From assembly GCA_903887375.1 (NCBI GenBank), contig CAISPN010000052.1, positions 1 through 41,940 on the forward strand: a stretch of 41,940 nucleotides of DNA. Direction: 5' to 3'. Under the pieces are notes generated by a model, which was not told the origin of the DNA, searched no databases, and saw nothing but the letters and a program-made list of their open reading frames with translations. The position numbers and the translations under genes were made by a program. The DNA comes from an uncultured cyanobacterium. GTDB lineage: Bacteria > Cyanobacteriota > Cyanobacteriia > Cyanobacteriales > Microcystaceae. This document shows positions 17,270-26,614 of the stretch, one piece after another; position 1 is the first letter of the stretch, and each line of letters opens with the position of its first letter.

Positions 17270-18030
17270 AAAATTAATTGATCCGAAGAATTAAAATAGC
17301 TTTGAGTAATAGCCTCAGTTACCAACAGTAGAGTAACAAGATTTGCCAGAATCAACATAAACGTCAATAGTAATTGATAAGATGCTGCATTGAGAGGATC
17401 GACGCCAGAGATAATCTGTCCTGCCATCAAAGTAGGCAAACTAACCAAGCCAAGCCACATAATTTGATTGAGTGACATTGCTGATTTGATTGCCTCAAGG
17501 CGGTAAATTGAGATAGATTCTCTATAGCAGGCGCCAAGGCAAAGCCGGGTTTCTATTTCTAAACGGTTGTTATTTAAACAATTGACTAATCTAGTACCGG
17601 CTACAATTGAAGCCTGACTGGAGCTGGCAATAGTCACTAGAGATAGAACAAGTAAATATTGAGTCAACAGATTACTACTAGGACGGATAATTAACAAGAT
17701 AGCTAAACTTACTACTAATACAGTGCTAAGTAATAGCGCGAACCACATTGGCCAAAAAAGTGCTGGTAAATCCTCACTGATTCGCCTAGTGGTAAAAAAA
17801 GTAGACAGTGTCAAAAAAAGCAATATTACAAGCAGACAAAAAGGAACTCCTTGAAGACCAAGAGCTAAAACAGTTCCTAGTATCAGTAATTGCAAAAAAG
17901 CTCGGCTACAGGCCAAGATAATTGATTGTTCCAGCTTTAATTTTTGCCAAAAAGAGAGGGCAATAGCCAACAGAACTAAGCCCAAGGACCACAAAAGCCC
18001 CCCATAATCCAATTCGATCCAGGTTTTCAT
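17266..18030 (-). CDS. FetB-like ABC transporter permease (UPF0014)
   Basis: 254 residues from ATG 18030 (the frame also allows TTG at 18057, nine codons longer). It has about six to seven helices and the conserved cytoplasmic stretch RLCLGACYRESISIYRLEAIKSAM with the ALxxG-like segment LVSLPTLMAGQIISGVDPL. E. coli FetAB exports iron and UPF0014 proteins form its permease. No ATPase partner (FetA) lies beside it. Coupled to the glycosyltransferase gene by a 4-base overlap. The transported substrate is not established here. Confidence 0.8.
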   Translation of the reverse strand: MKTWIELDYGGLLWSLGLVLLAIALSFWQKLKLEQSIILACSRAFLQLLILGTVLALGLQGVPFCLLVILLFLTLSTFFTTRRISEDLPALFWPMWFALLLSTVLVVSLAILLIIRPSSNLLTQYLLVLSLVTIASSSQASIVAGTRLVNCLNNNRLEIETRLCLGACYRESISIYRLEAIKSAMSLNQIMWLGLVSLPTLMAGQIISGVDPLNAASYQLLLTFMLILANLVTLLLVTEAITQSYFNSSDQLIL

Positions 18031-18101
18031 CACAAAATGAACATTTTCAAAGCCCAAGACATCAGATAATTAAGAATTTGATTCTACCAAATTAAAGTCA
18101 C

Positions 18102-19487
18102 ATGGTTAGTTTAACCCCCAGTTCGAGTTACAGTTTAGCAATTGACATAGAGCTTCCCAATCGTTGCGGAAAATTGGCTCAGGTCTTAGAAGCGATTGCC
18201 AAAGTTGGTGGCAGTCTAGGTGAGATTGAGCTAACCGAGAGAACCCTAAAAATCACCCGAAGGGTAATCACTGTAGATGCCGGTAGTCAACAACAGGCAG
18301 ATGAGATTGTAGCTGCCCTTGAAGCAATTGAGGAAATCAAGATTATTGAAATTACCGATCGCACCTTTGAGTTGCACAAAGGAGGCAAAATTTCGGTTGT
18401 AGGACGTATTCCCTTGACTTGCCAGTCTGATTTGGCTATGGCTTATACTCCAGGCGTTGGTAGGATCTGTCGGGCAATTGCCGATAATCCTGAAAGTGTT
18501 TATAAATATACAATCAAGTCCAATACCGTGGCTATAGTCAGCGATGGTAGCGCAGTTCTAGGCCTAGGAAATCTGGGACCTGAGGCCGCTCTACCAGTGA
18601 TGGAAGGAAAGGCTATGCTTTTCAAAAATTTTGCCGATGTCGATGCTTTTCCCATCTGTCTAGCTGGCCAAGATACAGAAACTATCGTTGAAACTATTAA
18701 GCAGATAGCCCCAGTTTTTGGCGGGATTAACCTAGAGGATATTGCTGCGCCTCGCTGCTTTGAAATCGAAGAAAAACTCAAAGCTCAACTAGATATACCT
18801 GTTTTCCACGATGATCAACAGGGTACTGCCATAGTTACTCTTGCTGCCTTGATCAATGCGCTCAAGGTAGTAGGTAAAACCATTGAGCAAATCAAAATTG
18901 TAATCAATGGAGCTGGCGCAGCTGGTATAGCTGTAGCCAGATTACTCAGAGCTTATGGCGCTCAGACAATCTGGATCTGTGATTCAAGAGGAATTCTCTC
19001 TGTCCAAAGAGATGATCTTGGTTCTCAAAAGCTTGAATTTGCTGTCTCTACCTCAGGAGATTTGGCTAAAGCTATGGAGGGGGCAGATGTTTTTATTGGT
19101 CTTAGCGCTCCTAATGTTGTCAGTCCTGAGATGCTCAAAGCAATGAATATTGATCCTATTGTTTTTGCTATGGCCAATCCCATCCCAGAAATTCAGCCCG
19201 AATTGACGCAAGATATTGTCGCAGTCATGGCTACTGGCAGAAGCGATTATCCCAATCAGATCAACAATGTCCTAGCCTTTCCTGGTGTGTTTCGCGGCGC
19301 GCTCGATTGCCGTGCGAAAACTATCACAACGGGCATGTGCCTAGCTGCCTCAGCGGCAATTGCCAAATTAGTTGAGTCGGTAGATAAGGAAAACATTGTT
19401 CCTTCAGTTTTTGATCCTCTTGTATCTAAGGCAGTTTCTGCAGCAGTCATTAAAGCGGCCCGCCAAGAGGGAATTGCTACTTTGTAA
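18102..19487 (+). CDS. NAD(P)-dependent malic enzyme with N-terminal ACT domain
   Basis: 461 residues. An ACT-like regulatory domain occupies about 8-90 (LAIDIELPNRCGKLAQVLEA). The malic enzyme core follows: AYTPGVGRI with the catalytic Tyr, PVMEGKAMLFK with the catalytic Lys, NLEDIAAPRCFEIE with metal-binding acids, FHDDQQGTAIV, and the nucleotide loop INGAGAAGIAVA. It oxidatively decarboxylates malate to pyruvate. The ACT domain suggests allosteric control by a small ligand. Start is ATG at 18102, 71 bases from the divergent FetB-like gene. Confidence 0.9.
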   Translation: MVSLTPSSSYSLAIDIELPNRCGKLAQVLEAIAKVGGSLGEIELTERTLKITRRVITVDAGSQQQADEIVAALEAIEEIKIIEITDRTFELHKGGKISVVGRIPLTCQSDLAMAYTPGVGRICRAIADNPESVYKYTIKSNTVAIVSDGSAVLGLGNLGPEAALPVMEGKAMLFKNFADVDAFPICLAGQDTETIVETIKQIAPVFGGINLEDIAAPRCFEIEEKLKAQLDIPVFHDDQQGTAIVTLAALINALKVVGKTIEQIKIVINGAGAAGIAVARLLRAYGAQTIWICDSRGILSVQRDDLGSQKLEFAVSTSGDLAKAMEGADVFIGLSAPNVVSPEMLKAMNIDPIVFAMANPIPEIQPELTQDIVAVMATGRSDYPNQINNVLAFPGVFRGALDCRAKTITTGMCLAASAAIAKLVESVDKENIVPSVFDPLVSKAVSAAVIKAARQEGIATL

Positions 19488-19495
19488 GGGCCAAT

Positions 19496-19834
19496 TCACT
19501 TTTTGTCTTTGAGGAAAAATATCTGTCTTTGATTGGGATCGACTTCGGGTGTGAGTTCTTGCATGATCTTACGTGATTGGACCGGATCAAAATTACGGCT
19601 AAAATTTTTCCTCAATTGACTGACTCTGGTTTCTTGAGCCTGAGTTTTGCGATTGAGATCTGCAAGCCCCTCTTGCTGCTTCAATTGATAGGGAATCAAT
19701 TTAAACAAAGCAACAGCAGCCAGAATCGAGATAGTACTATTGACGGATATTTTGAGCCATAGCTCTCTTGTTCTGGTCTGATAGGCTCTTTTCTTCTGGA
19801 TTTTGTTTGTTGTTGAATCTTGAGAGACACTCAT
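19496..19834 (-). CDS. Small single-pass coiled-coil protein, slr1601-like
   Basis: 112 residues: a basic N-terminus (KKRAYQTRTRELWLKISVN), one membrane segment (about 32-50, ISILAAVALFKLIPYQL), then a coiled coil (about 53-80) and a short conserved tail ending PNQRQIFFL. I recall this cyanobacterial family as slr1601-like, called a putative cell-division protein in some databases; that role is not shown here. Start is ATG at 19834. It is convergent with malic enzyme, 8 bases apart. Confidence 0.72.
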   Translation of the reverse strand: MSVSQDSTTNKIQKKRAYQTRTRELWLKISVNSTISILAAVALFKLIPYQLKQQEGLADLNRKTQAQETRVSQLRKNFSRNFDPVQSRKIMQELTPEVDPNQRQIFFLKDKK

Positions 19835-19884
19835 GGTATTAAAAAACGCTTAGCTAAACAAGTTTCCATTCTAGAATAATAATT

Positions 19885-20496
19885 TCACCAGCTTTGGCTA
19901 TAGTTATACATCTGCTCGATTTCGGCACTTTGGCTCTGGATAATAGACATTGCTAATTTACGCAGTTCGGGATGTTTACTATTTAGAACCCAAGAAGCCA
20001 TCATCACCCCCATCTTATGATGCGGAATCATATCATTAATAAAGGCTCGATCAAAGTTTGCAGAATTTTTCAGACTCTCGAGATCTACATTACCCATCAT
20101 GCCCATCCCACAACCACCATTCCCCATCATGCCCATCTCTCCACCATGCATCATCCCTGAATAGTGTTTACCATCGGGAATACTTTTTCCGTACCATTTA
20201 GCATACCAGGCTCTCATGTCTCGGATCTCTTGGCTTTGACTCTTTTCAATGGATTGGGCTAGTTTTTTTAACTCAGGATGTTTTGCTCGATTTAAGGCAA
20301 GACGAGCCATATCCACTGCGCTTTGATGGTGAGGTACCATCATCTGGATAAAATGTTGATCCAATCGATCTTGATTTGCAGAAAAATCGTACTGAGCGCT
20401 TTGCTCTGGGTTAGCTAAGACTTGAGATTGATCCTTGCAAATAACGATCCCCAAAGATAGAGCAATCAATAGAGCAGTCAAAGTTTTTTTGGTCAT
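19885..20496 (-). CDS. Exported DUF305 protein with Met-rich insert
   Basis: 203 residues. It has a signal peptide (MTKKTLTALLIALSLGIVIC, with Cys20 possibly a lipobox-like residue), then two DUF305 repeats, each with an M-x-P-H-H motif: MMVPHHQSAVDMA near 52-64 and DMIPHHKMGVMMA near 155-167. Between them is a Met/Gly-rich insert (MHGGEMGMMGNGGCGMGMMG). The ferritin-like DUF305 fold with paired His and Met suits copper or other metal binding in the periplasm or lumen; metal identity is inferred. Start is ATG at 20496. Confidence 0.85.
   Translation of the reverse strand: MTKKTLTALLIALSLGIVICKDQSQVLANPEQSAQYDFSANQDRLDQHFIQMMVPHHQSAVDMARLALNRAKHPELKKLAQSIEKSQSQEIRDMRAWYAKWYGKSIPDGKHYSGMMHGGEMGMMGNGGCGMGMMGNVDLESLKNSANFDRAFINDMIPHHKMGVMMASWVLNSKHPELRKLAMSIIQSQSAEIEQMYNYSQSW
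20093..20137. repeat. 15-base direct repeat inside the DUF305 gene
   Basis: CCCATCATGCCCATC occurs at 20093-20107 and again at 20123-20137, a 30-base period. On the coding strand each copy encodes part of a GMGMMGN-like segment. This suggests the Met-rich insert grew by duplication. Confidence 0.7.
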
Positions 20497-20561
20497 TGAA
20501 TCTCTCTGCCAAGTGATAATGAATAATTAATTCTATTATGGGTTTTATTCAAAGCAATTTA

Positions 20562-21629
20562 CTATTGCTCTAGACCAAAAACACTATTAAATGTTTTGGT
20601 AACTTTGTAGCCTGAATCAATAGACTCTAGAGGATCTTTGCGCAATCTATGCCTCAAGCAAAGTACAATTACCCGGCGGATATCATCGACAGTGACCTCT
20701 GTTCTTCCCTCTAATGCCGTTATGGCCTTAGCCGCTCTGTTGGTTACAATATCACCTCTGAGACCATCTACATCAAGCTGAGAGCAAACTTCTGAAATTT
20801 TTACTTTTAGATCATAGTCGATTTTAACTTGAGGTAAAAGCTCTTGCGCTTGTACTATCTTGAGCTTGAGATCTTCTTGTTCTTGATTCTGCTGTTGAGA
20901 AAATTCCTGTGGATTTTGATCAAAAGAAGATCTCTGCTCTACTATCTGTACACGCAGTGCGGGTTCTTTAACGGTACGGATTTCTGCATGCATGCCAAAA
21001 CGATCTAGCAGTTGAGGTCTCAGCTCCCCTTCTTCTGGGTTACCTGAACCTACCAAAACAAAGCGGGCTGGATGGCGGATGGAGATACCTTCTCTTTCTA
21101 CTGTATTCCAGCCACTGGCAGCAGAATCCAAAAGAACATCTACAAGGTGATCATCAAGAAGATTTACTTCATCTACATAGAGTATTCCCCTGTTGGCTTT
21201 AGCGAGTAGCCCTGGCTCAAAAGCTTTAACGCCTTCTGAGAGTGCCTTTTCAATATCAATAGTGCCACAGACTCTATCTTCTGTTGCCCCAAGAGGCAGA
21301 TCAATCATCGCTACTTTCTTGTGAGTTACGGGGAGTTCTGACTGTTGCTCAAAACGCTCTTTGGTTAGATCACTCATCAATTCGGGATCGCTAGGATGGG
21401 AATTAAATGGATCATCGGCAACTACTTCAATTTCTGGTAGTAAGTCTGCTAAAGCGCGGATCGTGGTAGATTTTCCTGTGCCACGATCTCCCATAATCAT
21501 CACTCCCCCAATTTTGGGATCGATCACATTGAGCAACAAGGCCAATTTCATCTCTTCCTGGCCAACAATTGCAGTAAAGGGAAATACTAAACGATGAGTT
21601 TTGGTAGGATTTTTAAAGGTTGCTGTCAT
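20562..21629 (-). CDS. chlI: Magnesium chelatase ATPase subunit ChlI
   Basis: 355 residues, the normal ChlI length. AAA+ motifs: Walker [10 protein letters not shown] (47-55), Walker [11 protein letters not shown], the insert [19 protein letters not shown], and the sensor region [19 protein letters not shown]. ChlI forms the hexameric motor that, with ChlD and ChlH, inserts Mg2+ into protoporphyrin IX, the first committed step of chlorophyll synthesis. Start is ATG at 21629. It appears monocistronic. A GUN4-domain protein lies 5 kb away on the same strand. Confidence 0.96.
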   Translation of the reverse strand: MTATFKNPTKTHRLVFPFTAIVGQEEMKLALLLNVIDPKIGGVMIMGDRGTGKSTTIRALADLLPEIEVVADDPFNSHPSDPELMSDLTKERFEQQSELPVTHKKVAMIDLPLGATEDRVCGTIDIEKALSEGVKAFEPGLLAKANRGILYVDEVNLLDDHLVDVLLDSAASGWNTVEREGISIRHPARFVLVGSGNPEEGELRPQLLDRFGMHAEIRTVKEPALRVQIVEQRSSFDQNPQEFSQQQNQEQEDLKLKIVQAQELLPQVKIDYDLKVKISEVCSQLDVDGLRGDIVTNRAAKAITALEGRTEVTVDDIRRVIVLCLRHRLRKDPLESIDSGYKVTKTFNSVFGLEQ

Positions 21630-21820
21630 TTTAAATTGTTGAGCTCTATTATTGTTTTGGCGCTCTAACTATTGTGCCATGAGAAAGTTAGGGTCGCATG
21701 ATCATTTACGAGAACTGGGTAATTTTAGGAAAGATTCAAACGGGCTGATAATATCTTAGAATTCTTATAAGTCTATATGCGATCTTAGTTATCCTTTAAT
21801 ATTTGTGAATTGGCAAAACC

Positions 21821-22558
21821 ATGACCGAAAAAGTCTATTCAGATGATGGACCAAAGCTTTCTGTTCTTATAATTCCCGTCGCTGCAGCAATTGTTTTGAT
21901 TGCCAGAGCTTGGCCTTTGCTTGTTTTGACGATATCCACATTAGTGGCGTGGAAGGTCTACGATAAAATACAGTGGATGCGTCAATGTGACCGTTACAAC
22001 CCTGCTTTTAATCAGTTAATCAAAGAAAATCAAGGTTGTTTGACAGCTCTCGATTTTTCTAATAAAACCAGTCTGCGTGAAGGCCCGGCCAAAAAGTTTT
22101 TAGAAAGAAAATCCGAGGAATATGGCGCAGTCAAAAAAAATATTGGCACACAAGGAACTCTCTACTACTTCATCACTGTTAGTGCTCTAGGCAGTATATT
22201 TGATGAAAGTGAACAAGAAGAACAACCCCTACCTGTTCCTTCTTCTAATGTTTTGGCTGAATTAGCCCAGCTCAAAAAAGCAGAACCTCAAATAAGTCAA
22301 GATAACCAACAGTTGGTTCCTGTTGAAATTTCAGAAGTTTCTTTACCTGAGAATATTGATGAAAGCGTTGAAGTTACAGAAGAACCCTTGCAGCTAATTC
22401 AATCTGAATTAGCTAAACGTCTGGATATCAACTCTGCTACTATCACTAAGCGCAGAGTGGAGCCTGATTTTACCGAGTGGAGTCAAAGTAAAGATCCTGA
22501 AGGAATTGCTTGGGTCTATGTGCCAGATGCCAAAATATTTATCCCTAAAATTTCCTGA
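21821..22558 (+). CDS. Membrane-anchored hypothetical protein with HTH-like C-terminus
   Basis: 245 residues; I do not recognise the family by name. Residues 13-45 form one or two membrane segments (LSVLIIPVAAAIVLIARAWP). A soluble part follows, with a YGAVKKNIGTQGTLYYFI segment, then a long acidic, Gln/Pro-rich linker (about 128-190). Residues 192-212 (LIQSELAKRLDINSATITKRR) read like a helix-turn-helix, followed by WSQSKDPEGIAWVYV. This tail resembles putative HTH tails in other cyanobacterial proteins. Start is ATG at 21821. Function unknown. Confidence 0.68.
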   Translation: MTEKVYSDDGPKLSVLIIPVAAAIVLIARAWPLLVLTISTLVAWKVYDKIQWMRQCDRYNPAFNQLIKENQGCLTALDFSNKTSLREGPAKKFLERKSEEYGAVKKNIGTQGTLYYFITVSALGSIFDESEQEEQPLPVPSSNVLAELAQLKKAEPQISQDNQQLVPVEISEVSLPENIDESVEVTEEPLQLIQSELAKRLDINSATITKRRVEPDFTEWSQSKDPEGIAWVYVPDAKIFIPKIS

Positions 22559-22596
22559 AAATATCTCCTCAATTCTAGGTCTAATAATTGCTTGCT

Positions 22597-23724
22597 ATGG
22601 CTAAAGAGACCATTGTCATCAAAATTGGCACATCTAGTTTGACCAGGCCGGATAACGGACAGTTGGCTCTTTCAACCATTGCCTCTTTGGTAGAGAGTTT
22701 GACTCAACTTCGCAGCCTTGGCTATCAAGTAGTCTTGGTTTCATCTGGGGCTGTTGGTGTAGGTTGCATGCGCCTCAATCTCACTGAAAGGCCCAAAAAA
22801 GTCTCACTTAAGCAAGCCGTGGCAGCAGTAGGTCAAGGCCGTCTGATGAGAATTTATGATGATCTTTTTGATATTTTCAGCCAGCCAATTGCCCAGGTAT
22901 TGGTAACCAGAAGAGATCTAATGGATCGCAGTTCCTATCTCAATGCCTATAATACTTTCTCTTCTTTACTAGAGCTTGGGGTGATCCCCATAGTCAATGA
23001 GAATGATACAGTAGCAGTCGATGAATTAAAATTTGGCGATAATGATACTCTCTCAGCCCTGGTTGCCAATTTAATTGAGGCTGACTGGCTCTTTATTTTA
23101 ACTGATATAGATAGACTGTATTCAGCAGATCCCAGGCTTTGTCCTGATGCTCAACCTATTTCTTTTGTCACTGTCGAAGAGTTAGCTCAATTGAAAATAG
23201 AAGATAAAACTACAGGTTCGCAATGGGGAACAGGCGGTATGTCTACTAAGCTTGCGGCTGCTCGAATTGCCACTGCTGCAGGGATCAAGACAGTCATCAC
23301 ACATGGACAAAAACCCCAAAATATTCTCTCTATCCTCTCTGGAGAGTCAATCGGAACCCAATTTGAACCGCAACAAAAAACTGATAATGCCCGCAAAAGA
23401 TGGATAGCCTATGGCTTGGTTCCTCTAGGTAAACTATATCTGGATCGAGGAGCCATCAAGGCTATAACTCAGTTTGGTAAATCTCTTCTGCCTGCTGGAA
23501 TTATAAAGGTAGAAGGAGGATTTGCAGCCTCTGATGCTGTTTCACTTTGTGATGAAGATGGCAAGGAGGTAGCTAGAGGATTAGCCAACTATAATCAACT
23601 AGAGATAGAACAAATTAAAGGACAACGTTCAGAGCAGATTGAAAATATTTTGGGTTATTTTGCCAATGAAACGGTTGTACATAGAGACAACCTGATAGTT
23701 CTCGATCCCCATACTAACTTCTAG
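22597..23724 (+). CDS. proB: Glutamate 5-kinase
   Basis: 375 residues from ATG 22597 (the frame also allows TTG 22588; the family begins just before the [10 protein letters not shown] strand). The amino-acid kinase domain shows [34 protein letters not shown] and [14 protein letters not shown]-terminal PUA domain (about 280-375) follows, as in long ProB. It phosphorylates glutamate in the first step of proline synthesis and is usually feedback-inhibited by proline. ProA is not in the window. Its TAG overlaps the stop of the convergent gene in CTAG. Confidence 0.95.
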   Translation: MAKETIVIKIGTSSLTRPDNGQLALSTIASLVESLTQLRSLGYQVVLVSSGAVGVGCMRLNLTERPKKVSLKQAVAAVGQGRLMRIYDDLFDIFSQPIAQVLVTRRDLMDRSSYLNAYNTFSSLLELGVIPIVNENDTVAVDELKFGDNDTLSALVANLIEADWLFILTDIDRLYSADPRLCPDAQPISFVTVEELAQLKIEDKTTGSQWGTGGMSTKLAAARIATAAGIKTVITHGQKPQNILSILSGESIGTQFEPQQKTDNARKRWIAYGLVPLGKLYLDRGAIKAITQFGKSLLPAGIIKVEGGFAASDAVSLCDEDGKEVARGLANYNQLEIEQIKGQRSEQIENILGYFANETVVHRDNLIVLDPHTNF

Positions 23725-24956
23725 TTTGAATCTTTACCCCAAGGCGCAAAAATAGGCAAAAGGAGTAATCCAGGTATAGCCACTAGAAAGCTTAAAATAA
23801 AAAACCAAGGCCAACCCACATGCTCGACTATCATTCCAGAAGGACCTACCAGAATGTCACGACTAAAGGCCATAAAACTTGAAAGCAGAGCATATTGAGT
23901 AGCAGAAAAGCGAGGATTGCAAAGCCCCATCAGGAAGCTCAAAAAAGCTGCCGTTCCTAATCCAGCACAAAAATGCTCTATATTGACAGCCAAAATCATC
24001 CAAAGATAATTCTTGCCCATCAAAGAAAGAACAAAGTAAGTCAATACACTTAAAGATTGAAGAGCGCCAAAGATCCATAGTGAACGATTACTGCCCAGTC
24101 TATTAATTAGTACTCCTCCTAGGATTATGCCAATGATAGTGGCTATAAGCCCCACTCCTCCATTGATAGCACCAATATCCGTCTGAGAAAAGCCCGAAAT
24201 CAATAAAAAAGGAGTGGACATATTGTTTACTAAGGCATCTCCTAATTTGTAAAGGACGATAAATAAAAGAATCCAAAAACCCTTAAGCTGACCTTGACGC
24301 TGAAAAAAATCCAGAAAAGGCAAAATAATTGCTTGGTGCAAGTTTGTTGGTGGTGGGGAGTGAAATTGAGGCTCTGGCGCCCAAAATGAGATCATTGAAA
24401 TTAACATCATTAGTACCATTAGCAACAGGTATATTTGGGGCCATCTCAGATGATCTGCCAAGATAAAAGTTAAAGAGCCAGTTATGATCAAAGCTAAGCG
24501 ATAACCTAGAACAAAATTAGCAACGCCAGTTCCTCTTTCTGCTGGTAACAAAATATCCGTACGATAGGCATCAGCAGCAATATCCTGGGTAGCACTAAAA
24601 AAAGCAAGCATAAAAGCGTTGATTGCCAACATTAACAGTGCTTTGCTCGGATTTTGTAGTGACATGGCACCTATAGCCAAAACCAAGCCTATTTGAGTAA
24701 TTAAAAGCCATCCTCTTCTTCTTCCCAAAAAAGGTGGTATAAAACTATCAAGTAAGGGCGACCAGATAAACTTGGCAGAATAGGGAATTGTGACTAGACT
24801 AAACCAGCCAATAGTGCTCAGGTCGACCTTTTCCAAGGTCATCCAGGCTTGGAGAGTCTTGCTGGTAAGAAACAACGGTAAACCTGATGAAAAACCCAAA
24901 AACAATAGGGCGCTCATTTTACGATTTTGAAATACTTGCCAGAGGGATTGCAGCAC
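23721..24956 (-). CDS. AmpG-like MFS transporter
   Basis: 411 residues with about 12 helices. The N-terminus ([21 protein letters not shown]) and [16 protein letters not shown] followed by GRRRGW are typical of the AmpG family, which imports anhydromuropeptides for cell-wall recycling; some relatives carry other solutes. [12 protein letters not shown] is another family segment. Start is ATG at 24956. It is convergent with proB (4-base overlap) and divergent from the glycosyltransferase gene, almost without space between. Confidence 0.85.
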   Translation of the reverse strand: MLQSLWQVFQNRKMSALLFLGFSSGLPLFLTSKTLQAWMTLEKVDLSTIGWFSLVTIPYSAKFIWSPLLDSFIPPFLGRRRGWLLITQIGLVLAIGAMSLQNPSKALLMLAINAFMLAFFSATQDIAADAYRTDILLPAERGTGVANFVLGYRLALIITGSLTFILADHLRWPQIYLLLMVLMMLISMISFWAPEPQFHSPPPTNLHQAIILPFLDFFQRQGQLKGFWILLFIVLYKLGDALVNNMSTPFLLISGFSQTDIGAINGGVGLIATIIGIILGGVLINRLGSNRSLWIFGALQSLSVLTYFVLSLMGKNYLWMILAVNIEHFCAGLGTAAFLSFLMGLCNPRFSATQYALLSSFMAFSRDILVGPSGMIVEHVGWPWFFILSFLVAIPGLLLLPIFAPWGKDSN

Positions 24957-24970
24957 GCTTAAACTCTTGT

Positions 24971-26614
24971 TTGGGGGATAAAAAAATTTTTCAGAACTTC
25001 AAAACTTCTCAAGTGAGATTTTTAATTTTGGCAACTGTTGTTGCTACATTTGCGCGCCTAATAAATTTAAGTGCTAAACCACCTTGGACTGACGAGTTTG
25101 CTACCTTGATCTTTAGTCTGGGTAATGACTATTCATCTGTAGCCTTAAATCAAGTAATTTCTCTAGATGCACTTTTGCAGCCTTTGATTCCTAATGCATC
25201 TGCTAAAGTATCCAATATTATCTCATTGGTGATCCATCAAGACAATCATCCTCCACTTTATTTTGTCCTGTCGCATCTCTGGCTAAAAATATTCCCCCAT
25301 CATGGACTTGATGGTCTACTTTGGTATTCAAGGGCGCTTGCTGCTTTTTTTGGTTTATTGAGCGTACCTGCTATTTATCTTATTGTGCGAGCACTTTGGC
25401 CAGGTTTACTGCTGGCTCAGTTGAGCGCTATATTGATGGCTTTTTCTCCCTATGCTATTTTCTTGGCGCAAGAAGCTCGCCAATATAGTATGGCAATTCT
25501 TTTAGTTCTTTTATCATTGGGCTGTCTGCTAAAGGCCATCAAAGAAACCGTCAGCAGAGGGACTTTTCCTTGGTGGTTGGTTGGGCTCTGGACAATAGTT
25601 AATACCCTAGGATTGCTAGTACATTATTTTTTCATTTTGACTCTGATTGCCGAACTCTTGAGTTTAGTAGTTTTTTACTTGAGATATGGTCTATCTCTTC
25701 AGGCAATACAAAAATTGAGCATAGTGATCTTAGCTACCTCAGCAGCCGGATTATCTTGGCTCTATCTAGTAATCCCGCATAGCTATGGTCAAAGTATGAC
25801 CAGTTGGATTCACCGTGATAATACAGATTTTTTCTCACTATTTAAACCTTTTTTTCAGATCCTGGCTACTTGGATCACTATGCTCTGTCTTCTTCCTGTA
25901 GAATCACCCAATTTACTGATTGTAATAGTTAGTGGTTTGCTAATGGGCTGGTTTCTACTATGGTCAATTCCTCCCATTTATAAAAATATCCAAAAAGCCA
26001 AATCTTCTTCTTCGTTAGTAGAATTTGTTTTGATCTTTATTCTCTCTTCTATAGCTATTTTCTTCTTTTTGACCTATTTTGCAGCTATAGATATCACCAG
26101 AGGAGCGCGCTATAGTTTTGTCTATTTTCCGGCAGTAATTATCCTTATTGGTGTGGGCTTGATAAAGTTCAAAGGTAAAGATTTAGCTTTGATTTTCTCG
26201 GTTGGGTTTTTGAGCGCACTTACGGTTACTTGTAATCTGGGTTATCAAAAGTACTATCGCCCTGATTTACTGGTACCTATTTTGCAACAAAATTCAGATC
26301 CCAAAATAACTAGAGTAATCGCTTCTCCTTACAAAAGCCTTGTGGAAATTGGTGAAATGATGAGCATAGCCTGGGTTCTCAAAAAGGAGAATATTCTTTT
26401 AGATAGCAAATTTTTTCTAGTTAAAGATCCAGCATTAACAGTAAATATAAACTCAATTGGTACTGATTATGATTTATGGCTGATGAACTTTAAGGATCTT
26501 CCTACAAATTTGCCCAACTGTATAAATGATGGAAACAAATACCCCTTAGTCAATGGCTATCAATTTGCAAAATATCACTGTAAAAGCATCTCGTCACAAT
26601 CTGCACCTGTCTAA
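24971..26614 (+). CDS. Multi-spanning glycosyltransferase (GT39/GT83-like)
   Basis: About 547 residues with ten or more helices. The first loop has the acidic pair in PPWTDEFATLIF, and DNHPPLYFVLSHLWLKIF follows, as in ArnT/PMT-type GT-C enzymes that use lipid-linked sugars. LAQEARQYSMAILL is a second family segment. The start is uncertain: the frame opens at ATG 24887, inside the divergent AmpG-like gene, while TTG 24971 or GTG 25013 would avoid that overlap. None has a clear Shine-Dalgarno. The end overlaps the convergent GUN4 gene by 21 bases. Confidence 0.8.
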   Translation: MGDKKIFQNFKTSQVRFLILATVVATFARLINLSAKPPWTDEFATLIFSLGNDYSSVALNQVISLDALLQPLIPNASAKVSNIISLVIHQDNHPPLYFVLSHLWLKIFPHHGLDGLLWYSRALAAFFGLLSVPAIYLIVRALWPGLLLAQLSAILMAFSPYAIFLAQEARQYSMAILLVLLSLGCLLKAIKETVSRGTFPWWLVGLWTIVNTLGLLVHYFFILTLIAELLSLVVFYLRYGLSLQAIQKLSIVILATSAAGLSWLYLVIPHSYGQSMTSWIHRDNTDFFSLFKPFFQILATWITMLCLLPVESPNLLIVIVSGLLMGWFLLWSIPPIYKNIQKAKSSSSLVEFVLIFILSSIAIFFFLTYFAAIDITRGARYSFVYFPAVIILIGVGLIKFKGKDLALIFSVGFLSALTVTCNLGYQKYYRPDLLVPILQQNSDPKITRVIASPYKSLVEIGEMMSIAWVLKKENILLDSKFFLVKDPALTVNINSIGTDYDLWLMNFKDLPTNLPNCINDGNKYPLVNGYQFAKYHCKSISSQSAPV

